Assembly (NCBI GenBank): GCA_020249925.1
Contig: JADCER010000019.1
Coordinates: 1-64,000 of the forward strand
Length of the DNA: 64,000 nt
DNA from: Roseomonas sp.
GTDB lineage: Bacteria; Pseudomonadota; Alphaproteobacteria; Acetobacterales; Acetobacteraceae
Direction: 5' to 3'
Below the pieces are notes generated by a model. It saw nothing but the letters and a program-made list of their open reading frames with translations. It searched no databases and had not been told where the DNA came from. This document shows positions 52,347 through 60,824 of the stretch, piece by piece. Both the position numbers and the translations under genes were made by a program. How positions within the stretch are numbered: the first letter of the stretch is position 1; the number at the start of each line of letters is the position of its first letter.

Positions 52347-53176
52347 GAGGTCGGCTCCGGCTGGGTCGCGTTCGGGAAGAACAGCTGCTCGCCATTGATC
52401 TGGTAGGAGGCGATGGCGCGCTGCCCGGCGGGCGAGAGGATCCAGTCGATGAAGCGCTGGCCGTCGGCGACCTTCACATGCACGTGGCGCTGCGGGTTCA
52501 CGAGCATCACGCCGTACTGGTTGAACAGCCGCGCATCGCCCTCGACCACGATCCGCAGATCCTGGCGGTTGCGGAAGCTGAGCCAGGTGCCGCGGTCGGT
52601 CAGGATATAGGCGTTCTGCGCCGCGGCGGTGTTCAACGCCGGGCCCATGCCCTGGCCGACCTCGCGGTACCATTGGCCCCGGCCGGCCGTGGGGTCGACG
52701 CCGGCAAGCTGCCACAGGCGAAGCTCAGCGGCATGCGTGCCGGAGCGGTCGCCACGGCTGACGAAGGGCGCGCGGGCTTCGGCGATGCGCTTCAGCGCGT
52801 CGTTGGTGTCGCGCAGCCCGTTGACCCGCGCGGGATCGGCGGCGGGGCCGACGACGACGAAGTCGTTGAACATCACGTGCCGGCGCGGCCCACCGAAACC
52901 CTCGGCCACGAAGCGCTCCTCGGCGACGCGGTCATGCACGAACACCACATCGGCATCGCCGCGGCGGCCGACATCGAGCGCCTGGCCGGTGCCGAGCGCC
53001 ACGACGCGCACCGTGATGCCCGTCTCCGCCGTGAAGATCGGCAGGATGTGGCGGAACAGACCGGATTGCTCGGTGCTGGTGGTGCTGGCGACGGTGATGA
53101 AGCGCTCCTGCGCGGATGGTGCGCCTGGCAGGAGAAGTGCCGCGGCAGCGGCAGCGAGGAAAAGGCGGCGGAACAT
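52343..53176 (-). CDS. tupA: Tungstate-binding protein TupA
   Basis: A 277-residue exported protein with signal MFRRLFLAAAAAALLLPGAP. The TupA motif ASTTSTEQSGLF begins the mature part; SRGDRSGTHAAELRLW and YILTDRGTWLSF follow. TupA binds tungstate tightly and delivers it to TupBC. GGGAGA precedes the start at 53176. A longer frame to 53206 lacks a ribosome site. It sits 23 nt after tupC. Confidence 0.88.
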   Translation of the reverse strand: MFRRLFLAAAAAALLLPGAPSAQERFITVASTTSTEQSGLFRHILPIFTAETGITVRVVALGTGQALDVGRRGDADVVFVHDRVAEERFVAEGFGGPRRHVMFNDFVVVGPAADPARVNGLRDTNDALKRIAEARAPFVSRGDRSGTHAAELRLWQLAGVDPTAGRGQWYREVGQGMGPALNTAAAQNAYILTDRGTWLSFRNRQDLRIVVEGDARLFNQYGVMLVNPQRHVHVKVADGQRFIDWILSPAGQRAIASYQINGEQLFFPNATQPEPTS

Positions 53177-53199
53177 GGCGGGTCTCCCGGATGGGCCCT

Positions 53200-53916
53200 T
53201 CACCACACCAGTTCGCCGCGCAGGAAGGCCGCGGCTTCTGGTGTGGCAGGCTGGTTGAAGAAGGCGGCGGCCGGTGTCTGCTCGCGCAGGCGGCCGCGGT
53301 TGAGGAACAGCACCTCGCCCGCCAGGCGACGGGCCTGACCGAGGTCGTGCGTGGTCATCACGATCTTGGTGCCACGCGCGGCGAGCGTGCCCACGATCTC
53401 CTCGACCGCGCGGGTCGCCATGGGATCGAGGCTGGCGCAGGGCTCGTCGAGGAACAGCACCTCGGGCGACAGGGCGGCGGCGCGGGCGAGTGCGAGGCGC
53501 TGCTGCTCCCCGCCCGAAAGCCGGCGTGCCGGGCGGTCGGCGAGCGCTGCGAGGCCCACCATCTCCAAGGCAGCGCGGGCGCGGGGTTCGCGCTCCGCTG
53601 CCGCGATGCCGGCCAGCTTCAGCGGATAGACAGCATTGGCCAGCACGCTGCGGCGCAGCATCACGGGACGCTGGAACACCATTGCCTGGCGGCGTGCGGC
53701 ATCGCCCGCCGAGAGGACGCGCCCCGTGCTGGGCGTCAGCAGCCCGTGCAGAAGCCGCAGCAGCACGGATTTCCCGGCGCCGTTCGGACCGACGATGATG
53801 CTGGGGGATCCGGCCTCGAGGGTGAGCGAAACGTCGGACAGGATGGCGATTCCGCCGGCGGAGAAACCCAAGCCTTCGGCACGCAGCGGCAGGATGGTGT
53901 CGGGTGCGCGCATCAC
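53200..53916 (-). CDS. tupC: Tungstate ABC transporter ATPase TupC
   Basis: A 238-residue ATPase with Walker A GPNGAGKS, Q-loop MVFQRPVMLRRS, signature LSGGEQQR and Walker B VLFLDEP. It pairs with TupB to import tungstate. It follows tupB by 52 nt and precedes tupA. A second ATG at 53913 could be the start instead. Confidence 0.87.
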   Translation of the reverse strand: MMRAPDTILPLRAEGLGFSAGGIAILSDVSLTLEAGSPSIIVGPNGAGKSVLLRLLHGLLTPSTGRVLSAGDAARRQAMVFQRPVMLRRSVLANAVYPLKLAGIAAAEREPRARAALEMVGLAALADRPARRLSGGEQQRLALARAAALSPEVLFLDEPCASLDPMATRAVEEIVGTLAARGTKIVMTTHDLGQARRLAGEVLFLNRGRLREQTPAAAFFNQPATPEAAAFLRGELVW

Positions 53917-53968
53917 GCCCCCGATGGCCGAAGCGCCGTAGGGCGCGGAGGGCTGAATCGGTGGCGCA

Positions 53969-54673
53969 TCACGCGCCCGCCCGAGTGGCGAAGTCGCGCG
54001 AGGCCTGGGCGAGCGCGTTCACGACCAGCACGATCGACATCAGCACCATGCCGAGGGCAAGCGCCAGCGGCAGGTTGCCCGCGCTCGTTTCCAGCGCGAT
54101 GGCCGTCGTCATCACGCGGGTGAAGCCCTCGATGTTGCCGCCGACGATCATCACCGCGCCGACCTCGGCACTGGCCCGGCCAAAGCCCGCCAGAAGCACG
54201 GTCAGCAGCGCGAATCGCCCGTCCCAGAGCAGCGTCGGGACGGCGCGCACCGGGCCGGCCCCGAATGAGCGCAGTTGCTCCGCGTACTCCTCCCACAGCC
54301 CTTCCAGGACCTGGCGTGACAGGGCGGCGAGGATCGGAGTGATCAGGACCGCCTGGGCGATGATCATCGCACCCGGCGTGAAGAGCAGGCCGAGAGGCCC
54401 AAGCGGGCCGGAGCGCGACAGCAGCACGTAGATCAGCAGCCCCGCCACCACTGGCGGCAGGCCCATCAGCGCGTTGAGAACCGTCAGAATCGAACCCCGC
54501 CCCGGGAAGCGGGCGACCGCCAGCAGCGCGCCGAGCGGCAGCCCGACGAGGGCCGCGACCAGCAGGGCAGAGAAGCTGACCCTCAGCGACAGCAGCACGA
54601 TTTGCGCCACAGCCGGGTCGGCGGTGAGCACAAGGTTCAGTGCAGTCGCGGCGGCGGCTCCGAGGTCGTTCAC
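53969..54673 (-). CDS. tupB: Tungstate ABC permease TupB
   Basis: A 234-residue permease with five to six membrane segments (VLLSLRVSFSALLVAALVGL; GLPPVVAGLLIYVLL) and the coupling loop WEEYAEQLRSFGAG. It forms the membrane channel of the TupABC system. The GTG start at 54673 is chosen because protein similarity begins there. It is the first gene of the ten-gene operon, and its promoter is shared with the divergent regulator at 54775. Confidence 0.85.
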   Translation of the reverse strand: MNDLGAAAATALNLVLTADPAVAQIVLLSLRVSFSALLVAALVGLPLGALLAVARFPGRGSILTVLNALMGLPPVVAGLLIYVLLSRSGPLGPLGLLFTPGAMIIAQAVLITPILAALSRQVLEGLWEEYAEQLRSFGAGPVRAVPTLLWDGRFALLTVLLAGFGRASAEVGAVMIVGGNIEGFTRVMTTAIALETSAGNLPLALALGMVLMSIVLVVNALAQASRDFATRAGA

Positions 54674-54774
54674 GGCAAAGTCCCAGCTTGTCCTTAAACT
54701 GCGTTCGGAAAGCTGTTGGGTCAATGGGCTTGGGGCTTGACGAGGGCGCAGCAGATGCCGTTTTCTGCCATCAA

Positions 54775-55656
54775 ATGCCCGATATTCTGACCCTGCGCGA
54801 GGCAGCCGAGTTTTTGCGCCTTTCCGAACGCTCGCTTTATGACCTCGCACGCTCGCACCGCGTGCCGGCCGCCCAGCTTGGCGGCAAGTGGCTGTTCCCG
54901 CGGGCCCAATTGGAACGGTGGCTGACCACCCAGGCTGACGGACCGGAGACTGAGCCGCGGCTCGATCCCCCGCCGATCCTGGCCGGGAGCCACGACCCGC
55001 TCCTCGATTGGGCCGTGCGCCAATCCGGCTGTGGCCTGGCGCTGCGCGCCGGCGGCAGCCTCGATGGCCTATCGGCGCTGGCAACGGGCGAGGCGATGGC
55101 GGCGGCCATGCATCTGCGCGACCCGGACACCGGCGCCTTCAACGAACCCGCGGCGCGCGACACCCTGGCGCGCCGCCCCATGGTCGGCATTGTCTGGGCA
55201 TGGCGGTCACAGGGGCTCATTCTGCCCGCCGGCAATCCGCGTGGTGTCCAGGCCATCCCGGATTTGGCGCGACCGGGCATCAGCATTGTCGGGCGGCAGC
55301 CACGCGCGGGCAGCCATGTGCTGCTGGTGCATCTTTTGGGCGAAGCGGGCATCCGGCTCGATGCCGTGCGGTTCCTGACCGAGCCGGCGCTGGCCGAGGA
55401 CGAGGTTGCTGCCGCGGTGCAGGAAGGACGCGCCGATGTGGGCTTTGGCATTGGCGCTGAGGCCGCCGCGCGCGGCCTCTGCTTCGTCCCGCTATTCCGC
55501 GAACGCTTCGACCTCGTGATGGAGCGGCGCCACTATTTCGGGGCTCAGGTGCAGCGACTGATGCGCTTCGTGCGCCAGCCCGACTTCGTGACGCGCGCAA
55601 GGCGGCTGGGCGGGTATGACGTCGAAGAGACCGGGGACGTCAGTTTCTGTCTGTGA
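54775..55656 (+). CDS. HTH regulator with PBP-like sensor domain (Mo/W operon)
   Basis: A 293-residue protein. Residues 1-52 are an excisionase/MerR-like HTH (TLREAAEFLRLSERSLYDLA). Residues 75-285 are a PF12727-type PBP-like domain (GSHDPLLDWAVRQSGCGLAL; PRAGSHVLLVHLLGEAGI; LVMERRHYFG), the same type as in the MoeA fusion at 45378. It probably reads molybdate or tungstate level and controls the divergent tup operon across the 101-nt gap. No clear operator repeat was found there. Confidence 0.82.
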   Translation: MPDILTLREAAEFLRLSERSLYDLARSHRVPAAQLGGKWLFPRAQLERWLTTQADGPETEPRLDPPPILAGSHDPLLDWAVRQSGCGLALRAGGSLDGLSALATGEAMAAAMHLRDPDTGAFNEPAARDTLARRPMVGIVWAWRSQGLILPAGNPRGVQAIPDLARPGISIVGRQPRAGSHVLLVHLLGEAGIRLDAVRFLTEPALAEDEVAAAVQEGRADVGFGIGAEAAARGLCFVPLFRERFDLVMERRHYFGAQVQRLMRFVRQPDFVTRARRLGGYDVEETGDVSFCL

Positions 55657-55759
55657 GGTCGCGGTCGGCTGCCATCCGACCGACCAGCGATGGATCGACC
55701 GATAGCAACTCGGCACGCGACGCCTGCGTAGCGTCGCACATCGGCCGACACTTCATCCA

Positions 55760-55775
55760 GTGAGACGCGTCTCAC
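55760..55775. repeat. Perfect 16-bp palindrome
   Basis: GTGAGACGCGTCTCAC equals its own reverse complement. It lies at the junction between the Mo/W block and the phage-like region and could be an operator or a recombination site. Confidence 0.5.
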
Positions 55776-56410
55776 GAACACCAGCGAAGGCTAGATTCCG
55801 GTTTCTGGGCAACCTGGATGAGGTGATGGAGGCATCGGATAGCGAGGGCGGTACCTGGCGCGCCTTTATCCAGCTTTGGTGGGACCGCTTTGGCAGCGCC
55901 GAGGTGAGCGTCAGCGATTTGATTGGCTTCGCGAAAGATGCGGAGGCCAGCCTGCCCATCAGCGCGAAGAACGACCATGGCCTGAAGGTCGCCCTCGGGG
56001 CTGCCTTTACCAAGCTCCGCGACCGTGCCTTCCGGACCAGCGATAGGCTTGTGCATCTTCGGCAGGGAAAACTTCTGCACAATTCGCAGCGTTGGCGCCT
56101 CGCACCTGCCCAGGAAGTGCCCGATCATGGGGGTCTTGGGGGTCTTATGGGGGTCTCTGATCTGAAGACCCCCATAGCTGGATCCCAGGAAATCCGCGGG
56201 TTTGACGGGTCTTGGGGGTCTTGGGGGTCTTCTTCCATACCCTACACGCGCGCGCACACGCGTATGAATAAAAGAGAAGTCGAAAAAGACCCCCAAGACC
56301 CCCAAGACCCCCAAAGCGTAGAAAATTCAGATGGTTACGAGTGGGGGTCTTCCGAAGAGAGACCCCCACAGACCCCCAAAGACCCCCATTGGCTGGAAGG
56401 CGTGCCGTGA
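55760..56410 (+). CDS. C-terminal part of a phage replication-type protein, probably truncated
   Basis: A 216-residue frame from GTG. Residues 12-110 (RFLGNLDEVMEASDSEGGTW; RAFIQLWWDRFGSAEVSVSD; LKVALGAAFTKLRDRAF) resemble the C-terminal part of phage primase/helicase-type proteins, but the N-terminal enzyme domains are missing, so the gene was probably cut at the junction with the Mo/W block. Residues 125-210 are low-complexity, coded by GGGGGTCTT repeats in both orientations (GGLGGLMG, SWGSWGS, DPQDPQDPQ). The GTG lies inside a 16-bp palindrome, so the start is doubtful. Confidence 0.5.
   Translation: MRRVSRTPAKARFRFLGNLDEVMEASDSEGGTWRAFIQLWWDRFGSAEVSVSDLIGFAKDAEASLPISAKNDHGLKVALGAAFTKLRDRAFRTSDRLVHLRQGKLLHNSQRWRLAPAQEVPDHGGLGGLMGVSDLKTPIAGSQEIRGFDGSWGSWGSSSIPYTRAHTRMNKREVEKDPQDPQDPQSVENSDGYEWGSSEERPPQTPKDPHWLEGVP
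56129..56387. repeat. GGGGGTCTT repeat array with perfect 25-bp inverted repeat
   Basis: Several GGGGGTCTT units on the plus strand (56129, 56138, 56149 with one change, 56214, 56223) are followed by AAGACCCCC units (56165, 56286-56312, and more to 56387). 56207-56231 is a perfect complement of 56286-56310, a 25-bp stem with a 54-nt loop. Confidence 0.75.
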
Positions 56411-56538
56411 AGCGCCGCCCGAACAGCACCGGCCCGCCACGCGCGGCCCAAACCCCAAAGCCGGGCAGCGACGGTGTGCTCCGCCAAGAACCCCACCGCC
56501 GCCGCCCTCACCACAACCATCCCCATCAGGAGACAATC

Positions 56539-57090
56539 ATGGCTCTCTCGACTCTCCCCATGTCCGCGGCGCTGGCAAGCAGGCCGCCCCGCATCAGCGG
56601 TAGCGATATCGGCACCGCACGCCGCCCAGGCGTCCTGGCGTTGGACCTCGGCACCACAACCGGCTGGGCACTCCGCTTTGGCGACGGCGGCACAATCTCC
56701 GGCACCATGACCTTCAAGCCCGGTCGCTTTGAGGGCGGCGGCATGCGGTTTTTGCGCTTCACGGATTGGCTGGTTGAAATCGCCATGCATGCGCATGGCC
56801 TTCGGCGAGTAGTGTTCGAGGAAGTGCGCCGACACGCTGGAACGGATGCAAGCCATGTCTATGGCGGCTTCCTGGGCACGCTTACCTCTTGGTGCGAAGA
56901 GCACGAAGTACCCTACCAGGGCGTCCCGGTCGGCACGATCAAGCGCTACGCGACCGGCAAGGGCAACGCCGACAAGGCCGCCATGATCGCTGCCATGCGT
57001 GCGCGCGGCTTTGCGCCGGCTGATGACAACGAGGCAGACGCGCTGGCCCTGCTGCTCTGGGCCACCGACGCTGAGGGAGGCCGGGCATGA
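56539..57090 (+). CDS. RuvC-like Holliday junction nuclease of phage type
   Basis: A 183-residue protein of the RNase H/RuvC fold: VLALDLGTTTGWALRFGDGG with the first catalytic Asp, RRVVFEEVRRHAG with the Glu, and DDNEADALALLLW with the last Asp pair. Phage RuvC-like proteins cut branched DNA before packaging. CAGGAGA precedes the start at 56539; a GTG at 56407 in the same frame would add 44 basic residues but has no ribosome site. It overlaps the next gene by 4 nt. Confidence 0.8.
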   Translation: MALSTLPMSAALASRPPRISGSDIGTARRPGVLALDLGTTTGWALRFGDGGTISGTMTFKPGRFEGGGMRFLRFTDWLVEIAMHAHGLRRVVFEEVRRHAGTDASHVYGGFLGTLTSWCEEHEVPYQGVPVGTIKRYATGKGNADKAAMIAAMRARGFAPADDNEADALALLLWATDAEGGRA

Positions 57091-57314
57091 CCCTGCACGG
57101 CGCCCCGATGCTCGCGCAGAGCCCGCTCACGCGCCTGCGCAGCACAACCAACGATGCCGAATTGAACGCCATGCGCGCGGCCGCGTGGCACCGGCATGGC
57201 GTGGCCAGCATTGTGGTGGATGACATCACCGACCCATGGCTGCGCCAAGCCATCACCAACGAAGCCAATCGTCGCTGGGGGCGGCGTAATGGAGGAAATA
57301 ACCATGGCCGCTAA
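57087..57314 (+). CDS. Small phage protein, 75 residues
   Basis: A 75-residue protein overlapping the RuvC-like gene by 4 nt (ATGA). It contains NAMRAAAWHRHGVASIVVDD and DPWLRQAITNEANRRWG, a conserved small protein of such phage modules; I know no function. The ribosome site of the next gene lies in its last codons. Confidence 0.6.
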   Translation: MTLHGAPMLAQSPLTRLRSTTNDAELNAMRAAAWHRHGVASIVVDDITDPWLRQAITNEANRRWGRRNGGNNHGR

Positions 57315-57858
57315 ACGCAAGACCAGACATCCCGCCAAGCCGCGTGAGGATTTATCAGCGCCATCGAAATGGCGCTTGCAGCATGGTGATATCGGGGCAG
57401 CGATTCGCGCAGCAGATCCGGAGACAGGCACGCCGATCATGCAGCGAAAGGTTGTTGATACACTCTCGCAAATGCTCGCGCATGGCAGTATCTCACGAGA
57501 GATGCATGAAGCAGGCTGCATCTTTCGCACGCTCTTTCGTAGTGCTGCACTGGATAGTATTGCGACATCGCAATTCGTTCGTGTTGCAGCATCATCGGGT
57601 GATTGGCTCTCGGTCAGTCAGCTTGATGCGCGGCGTCGTGTGTTGAATGCACTCGATGTGCTGGGCGGCATTGACAGCCCTAGCGGTTCGATTGCGTGGC
57701 ACGTGGTCGGGCTGGAAGTGTCACTGCGTGCATGGTCGGCGCAGCAAGGCTGGAATGGGCGGCTTGTCTCGGCACCCATTGCCTGCGGAATTCTTGTTGC
57801 TGCGCTTGGAACATTGGCGAATCACTTCGGTCTGCTGCCGCGTTCGAACGCGGCTTGA
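57304..57858 (+). CDS. DUF6456-like protein
   Basis: A 184-residue protein. The N-terminal 30 residues are basic. The C-terminal half (RRRVLNALDVLGGIDSPSGS; WHVVGLEVSLRAWSAQQGWN; GILVAALGTLANHFGL) resembles DUF6456, a domain of phage- and regulator-type proteins. GGAGG stands 8 nt before the start at 57304. It may be a DNA-binding regulator of the early region; this is inference. Confidence 0.6.
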   Translation: MAAKRKTRHPAKPREDLSAPSKWRLQHGDIGAAIRAADPETGTPIMQRKVVDTLSQMLAHGSISREMHEAGCIFRTLFRSAALDSIATSQFVRVAASSGDWLSVSQLDARRRVLNALDVLGGIDSPSGSIAWHVVGLEVSLRAWSAQQGWNGRLVSAPIACGILVAALGTLANHFGLLPRSNAA

Positions 57859-58323
57859 TGTGCTGTGAATGGGGGGAATTGCGGCGCGCATTCTCTGTTA
57901 CAATTCTCCCCCTTCCGGCGCGTAAAACGAAAGTGATATACCTCGTGAAGGTCGAGAAATTGTGTTGAGCGGCGGTGACGCCGGCGGGCAGTAGATCGAA
58001 GAACGGAACGAACATTGGAGAGCAGGTAACGGGAAACCGCAAAGTCAAGATCTAACCTCCAATAACAATATTTCTGATTACATGGTTCCTTCCTGGCGAT
58101 TTTGTATGCGGGGGGCGGAAGCGCCCGACCCCTCTAGCGTCAGAATAAAAATATGGGTTGCAGTTTGCACTATAGCCACGTGAATTCAATGACTTAGGTG
58201 CAAACCTAGGCCCCTTAGGTTTGCACTTGGTTTGCACCCAGCCCCCGCATGGTTTGCACCCTTTCAGCGTGATTTCAGCAGCTTAGGTGCAAACCTTCGC
58301 CCAACCCTTCCCGGATATCCCCC
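57859..58323. other. Intergenic control region upstream of methylase A
   Basis: No gene is supported in these 465 bases. The first part is A/T-richer; the last 160 bases hold six copies of a GGTTTGCACC motif. Confidence 0.6.
58163..58295. promoter_or_regulatory. Six-copy GGTTTGCACC operator-like array
   Basis: GTTTGCAC or its complement occurs at 58163-58170, 58197-58206, 58218-58226, 58229-58238, 58251-58260 and 58286-58295, in both orientations, some flanked by TTA/TAA or CCTAGG. It ends 28 bp before the methylase start. It could bind a phage repressor or replication protein. Confidence 0.65.
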
Positions 58324-59775
58324 ATGACGCTTCCCTGGATGGCCGAGCGGATCCAACTCCGCGCGATTGCCTCGCTGCGTCCGCATGCCGGCAATGCGCG
58401 CGTGCATGACGCGGCGCAGCTCGCGCAGATCATGGCCAGCATGGAGGCCTTCGGCTTCACCAACCCGCTGCTGGTGGACGAAGATGGCGTGCTGATCGCA
58501 GGCCATGGCCGGTTGGCGGCGGCGGAAGCGCTGGGTATCGCCAAGGTGCCGGTGATTGAGCTGAAGCATTTGGCGCCCGCGCAAAAGGAAGCGCTGCGGC
58601 TTGCCGATAATCGCATCGCAGAAAACGCCACCTGGGACCAGGCGCTGCTGCGTGATGCGCTGGCAAGCGTCCAGGCGGCGGAAATTGACCTCGCTGCGCT
58701 TGGTTTCTCAGCGGATGAACTTGCGGGCATCCTCGCGGCGGCTGGAGATGCCGTGTCCGACGGCGATGCGCCCGAGGCACTGCCCGCAGACACCGCCGAG
58801 AACCCTGCCGCACCCGCGATTGCCGAAGATGCCGAGGATCCCGCCGATGCTGAGCCCGAGGCACCACGCCAGGCGGTCTCGCGTCCCGATGATTTGTGGT
58901 TGCTGGGCGCGCATCGGCTGCTGTGTGGCGATAGCACCGACGCGGCTGCGGTCGCGCGCGTGATGGAAAGCGATCGTGCGGCGATGCTTTTCACCTCGCC
59001 GCCCTATGGCAACCAGCGCGCCTACACCACCGGCGGTGTGACGGATTGGGATGCGCTGATGCTGGGCGTGTTTCAGCATCTGGACGCGGCCCTGCGGCCG
59101 GATGGCCAGGCGCTGATCAATCTCGGCCTGATTCATCGCGAGAATGAATGGCAGCCCTATTGGGAGGGTTGGCTGGAATGGATGCGCGCGCGGGGGTGGC
59201 GTCGTTTTGGGCTCTATACCTGGGACCAGGGGCCGGGCTTGCCGGGCGATTGGAATGGGCGTCTCGCGCCGGCCTTCGAATTAGTGTTTCACTTTAACCG
59301 CACCGCGCGGCAGGCGAACAAAATCATCCCCTGCAAATGGGCCGGTACGCCGAACAAGGGCAGTGGGTTGCGCGCGGCGGATGGCGAGGTGAAGGCCTAT
59401 ACGCATATCGGCCAGCCTGTGCAGGACATGCGCATTCCTGACGCGGTGCTGCGCATCACGCGCCATAAGGGACGCGGGATCGAGACCGAGCATCCAGCGG
59501 TGTTTCCGGTGGCGCTGCCTGATTTTCTGATGCGCGCCTACACTGAGGCTGGCGAGGTGGTGTTCGAGCCCTTCGCGGGTAGCGGCACGACGCTGATTGC
59601 AGGGGAACGCACGGGCCGCGTTGTGCGCGGCGTGGAACTCGCGCCCGCTTATGTGGATTTGGCGATTGCGCGCTGGCGGATGCTCTATCCGGATCAGCCG
59701 GTGACGCTTGCGGGCGATGGGCGCGATTACGATGCGGTGACCACAGCGCGGGCGGAGGTTGCCCATGCAGCCTGA
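58324..59775 (+). CDS. ParB-like domain fused to beta-class DNA methyltransferase (methylase A, complete)
   Basis: A 483-residue protein. The ParB-like domain at 1-135 has LVDEDGVLIAGHGRL and LRLADNRIAENA. An acidic Ala/Pro-rich linker follows, then the methylase with TSPPYG near 221, and the cofactor motif FAGSGTT near 417. It should methylate adenine N6 or cytosine N4. The last 60 codons are almost identical to 1-200. The start is chosen from homology with ParB-methylases; the stop region contains the old start of methylase B (59765). Confidence 0.88.
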   Translation: MTLPWMAERIQLRAIASLRPHAGNARVHDAAQLAQIMASMEAFGFTNPLLVDEDGVLIAGHGRLAAAEALGIAKVPVIELKHLAPAQKEALRLADNRIAENATWDQALLRDALASVQAAEIDLAALGFSADELAGILAAAGDAVSDGDAPEALPADTAENPAAPAIAEDAEDPADAEPEAPRQAVSRPDDLWLLGAHRLLCGDSTDAAAVARVMESDRAAMLFTSPPYGNQRAYTTGGVTDWDALMLGVFQHLDAALRPDGQALINLGLIHRENEWQPYWEGWLEWMRARGWRRFGLYTWDQGPGLPGDWNGRLAPAFELVFHFNRTARQANKIIPCKWAGTPNKGSGLRAADGEVKAYTHIGQPVQDMRIPDAVLRITRHKGRGIETEHPAVFPVALPDFLMRAYTEAGEVVFEPFAGSGTTLIAGERTGRVVRGVELAPAYVDLAIARWRMLYPDQPVTLAGDGRDYDAVTTARAEVAHAA

Positions 59776-59783
59776 GCTTGCCG
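59754..59783 (+). repeat. 30-bp direct repeat, left copy
   Basis: The 30 bases from GGAGGTTGCCCATGCAGCCT onward are repeated exactly at 60825-60854. Together the two copies flank a 1041-bp insertion. The left copy holds the vestigial start of methylase B, a 14-codon frame at 59765-59809. Confidence 0.85.
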
Positions 59784-59935
59784 CTCAAGTGGCGCCGCGC
59801 GGTTCTTGAATGGCGGGACCGCCGGACCATTTGATGAAGTATCGGTCCGGGCCCCTCTGGCGATGCACAGCGCATCGCGATGTCGGACCTCCATCCGGCG
59901 CGCCATGCGCGCCGTGGCAGAGGAGGCGTTTCGCT

Positions 59936-60313
59936 ATGACTGAACCATCCCCTTCGCGCGTGCCGCTGGTGCTGCGCGGCTTTGGTGCCGTGCTGCTGCT
60001 GGTGGGCGCGGCGGGCTATTTGCTGCCGGCACCGCCGGTGCACTGGACGGCGCTGATCCCGGCTGGGCTTGGCGTGGTCGCGCTGCTGGTATCGCTGGCC
60101 GGTCGATGGCCGGTGGCGGCGGCGGTCGGCGGCGCGCTGGTCGCCATGGTGGCGTTAGCGGGCGGCGGGTCTACGCTTGTGCAGTTGCCCGCGCTGCTGA
60201 CCGGGGAGGCTGGCGCGGCGGTCGCTTCGCGTTCCGCCACTGCGGCTGCGGCGATCCTAGCGCTGGGCGGCCTGATATGGGCGCTACGCGGTGGGCGGAG
60301 CGGGCCAGCATGA
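59936..60313 (+). CDS. Small membrane protein in the insertion, 125 residues
   Basis: GAGGAGG precedes the start. Four hydrophobic segments fill the protein: LVLRGFGAVLLLVGAAGYLL, ALIPAGLGVVALLVSLAG, VAAAVGGALVAMVALAGGGS and AAAAILALGGLIWAL. No family is recognised; size and position allow a holin-like role, but this is a guess. It overlaps the next gene by 4 nt and is absent from the left-end copy of the module. Confidence 0.65.
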   Translation: MTEPSPSRVPLVLRGFGAVLLLVGAAGYLLPAPPVHWTALIPAGLGVVALLVSLAGRWPVAAAVGGALVAMVALAGGGSTLVQLPALLTGEAGAAVASRSATAAAAILALGGLIWALRGGRSGPA

Positions 60314-60612
60314 TCGGCAACCTTATCGCCTTCCTGGTCGCGACCTTTCTGGTCGAGCCGTTGCAATCGAAGTTGGCCGAACAGCTCGCGGGCGGGCGTG
60401 CGCCGGCAGCGGTGGTGCAGCAGGTCGAGGCCTGCGCAACCGCAGCACTGCCAGCGTTGGTAAAACGCGCCGCCAACGAGCCCTGGTGGGCCTTTACCAC
60501 GGCGATTGGCGCCTGGGTTGGCACCACGTCGCCGGTCGCGGTGCTGACCGATGCCGAACCCTCCTGCGCGCCGGCACTGGCAGCCGCGCGGCCGTTCCTC
60601 GCCGGGTCTTGA
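60310..60612 (+). CDS. Small protein with N-terminal membrane helix, 100 residues
   Basis: The first 18 residues (MIGNLIAFLVATFLVEPL) form one membrane helix or signal anchor. The rest is Ala-rich with WWAFTTAIGAWVGTTSPVAV as a second, weaker hydrophobic stretch. The start overlaps the previous stop (ATGA), so the two are translated together. No family recognised. Confidence 0.6.
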   Translation: MIGNLIAFLVATFLVEPLQSKLAEQLAGGRAPAAVVQQVEACATAALPALVKRAANEPWWAFTTAIGAWVGTTSPVAVLTDAEPSCAPALAAARPFLAGS

Positions 60613-60824
60613 ACCCGGCTTGCGAACGGACGCCAGTTTGAAGCGTCAAAGCAAGCCTACAGCTCGGTCATTCCGCTTGGACGCAGGTTCATGGTCGCTC
60701 TAGCCAATGAGCGTCCGCGGCCAGTCGCGCGCTGCAGACAGGTATAGGGGTCGCGGATAAAGCTGGCAGGGATATGCGGCACCGCACCCATCAATTTGGC
60801 ATTCGGTAAAAAACTTTGAGTCGT

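Noticed and set aside
59850-59915. Short inverted repeats (GCGATGC...GCATCGC and GGCGCGC...GCGCGCC) as transposon ends
   Set aside because: They lie inside the inserted piece rather than at its edges, and no transposase is present.
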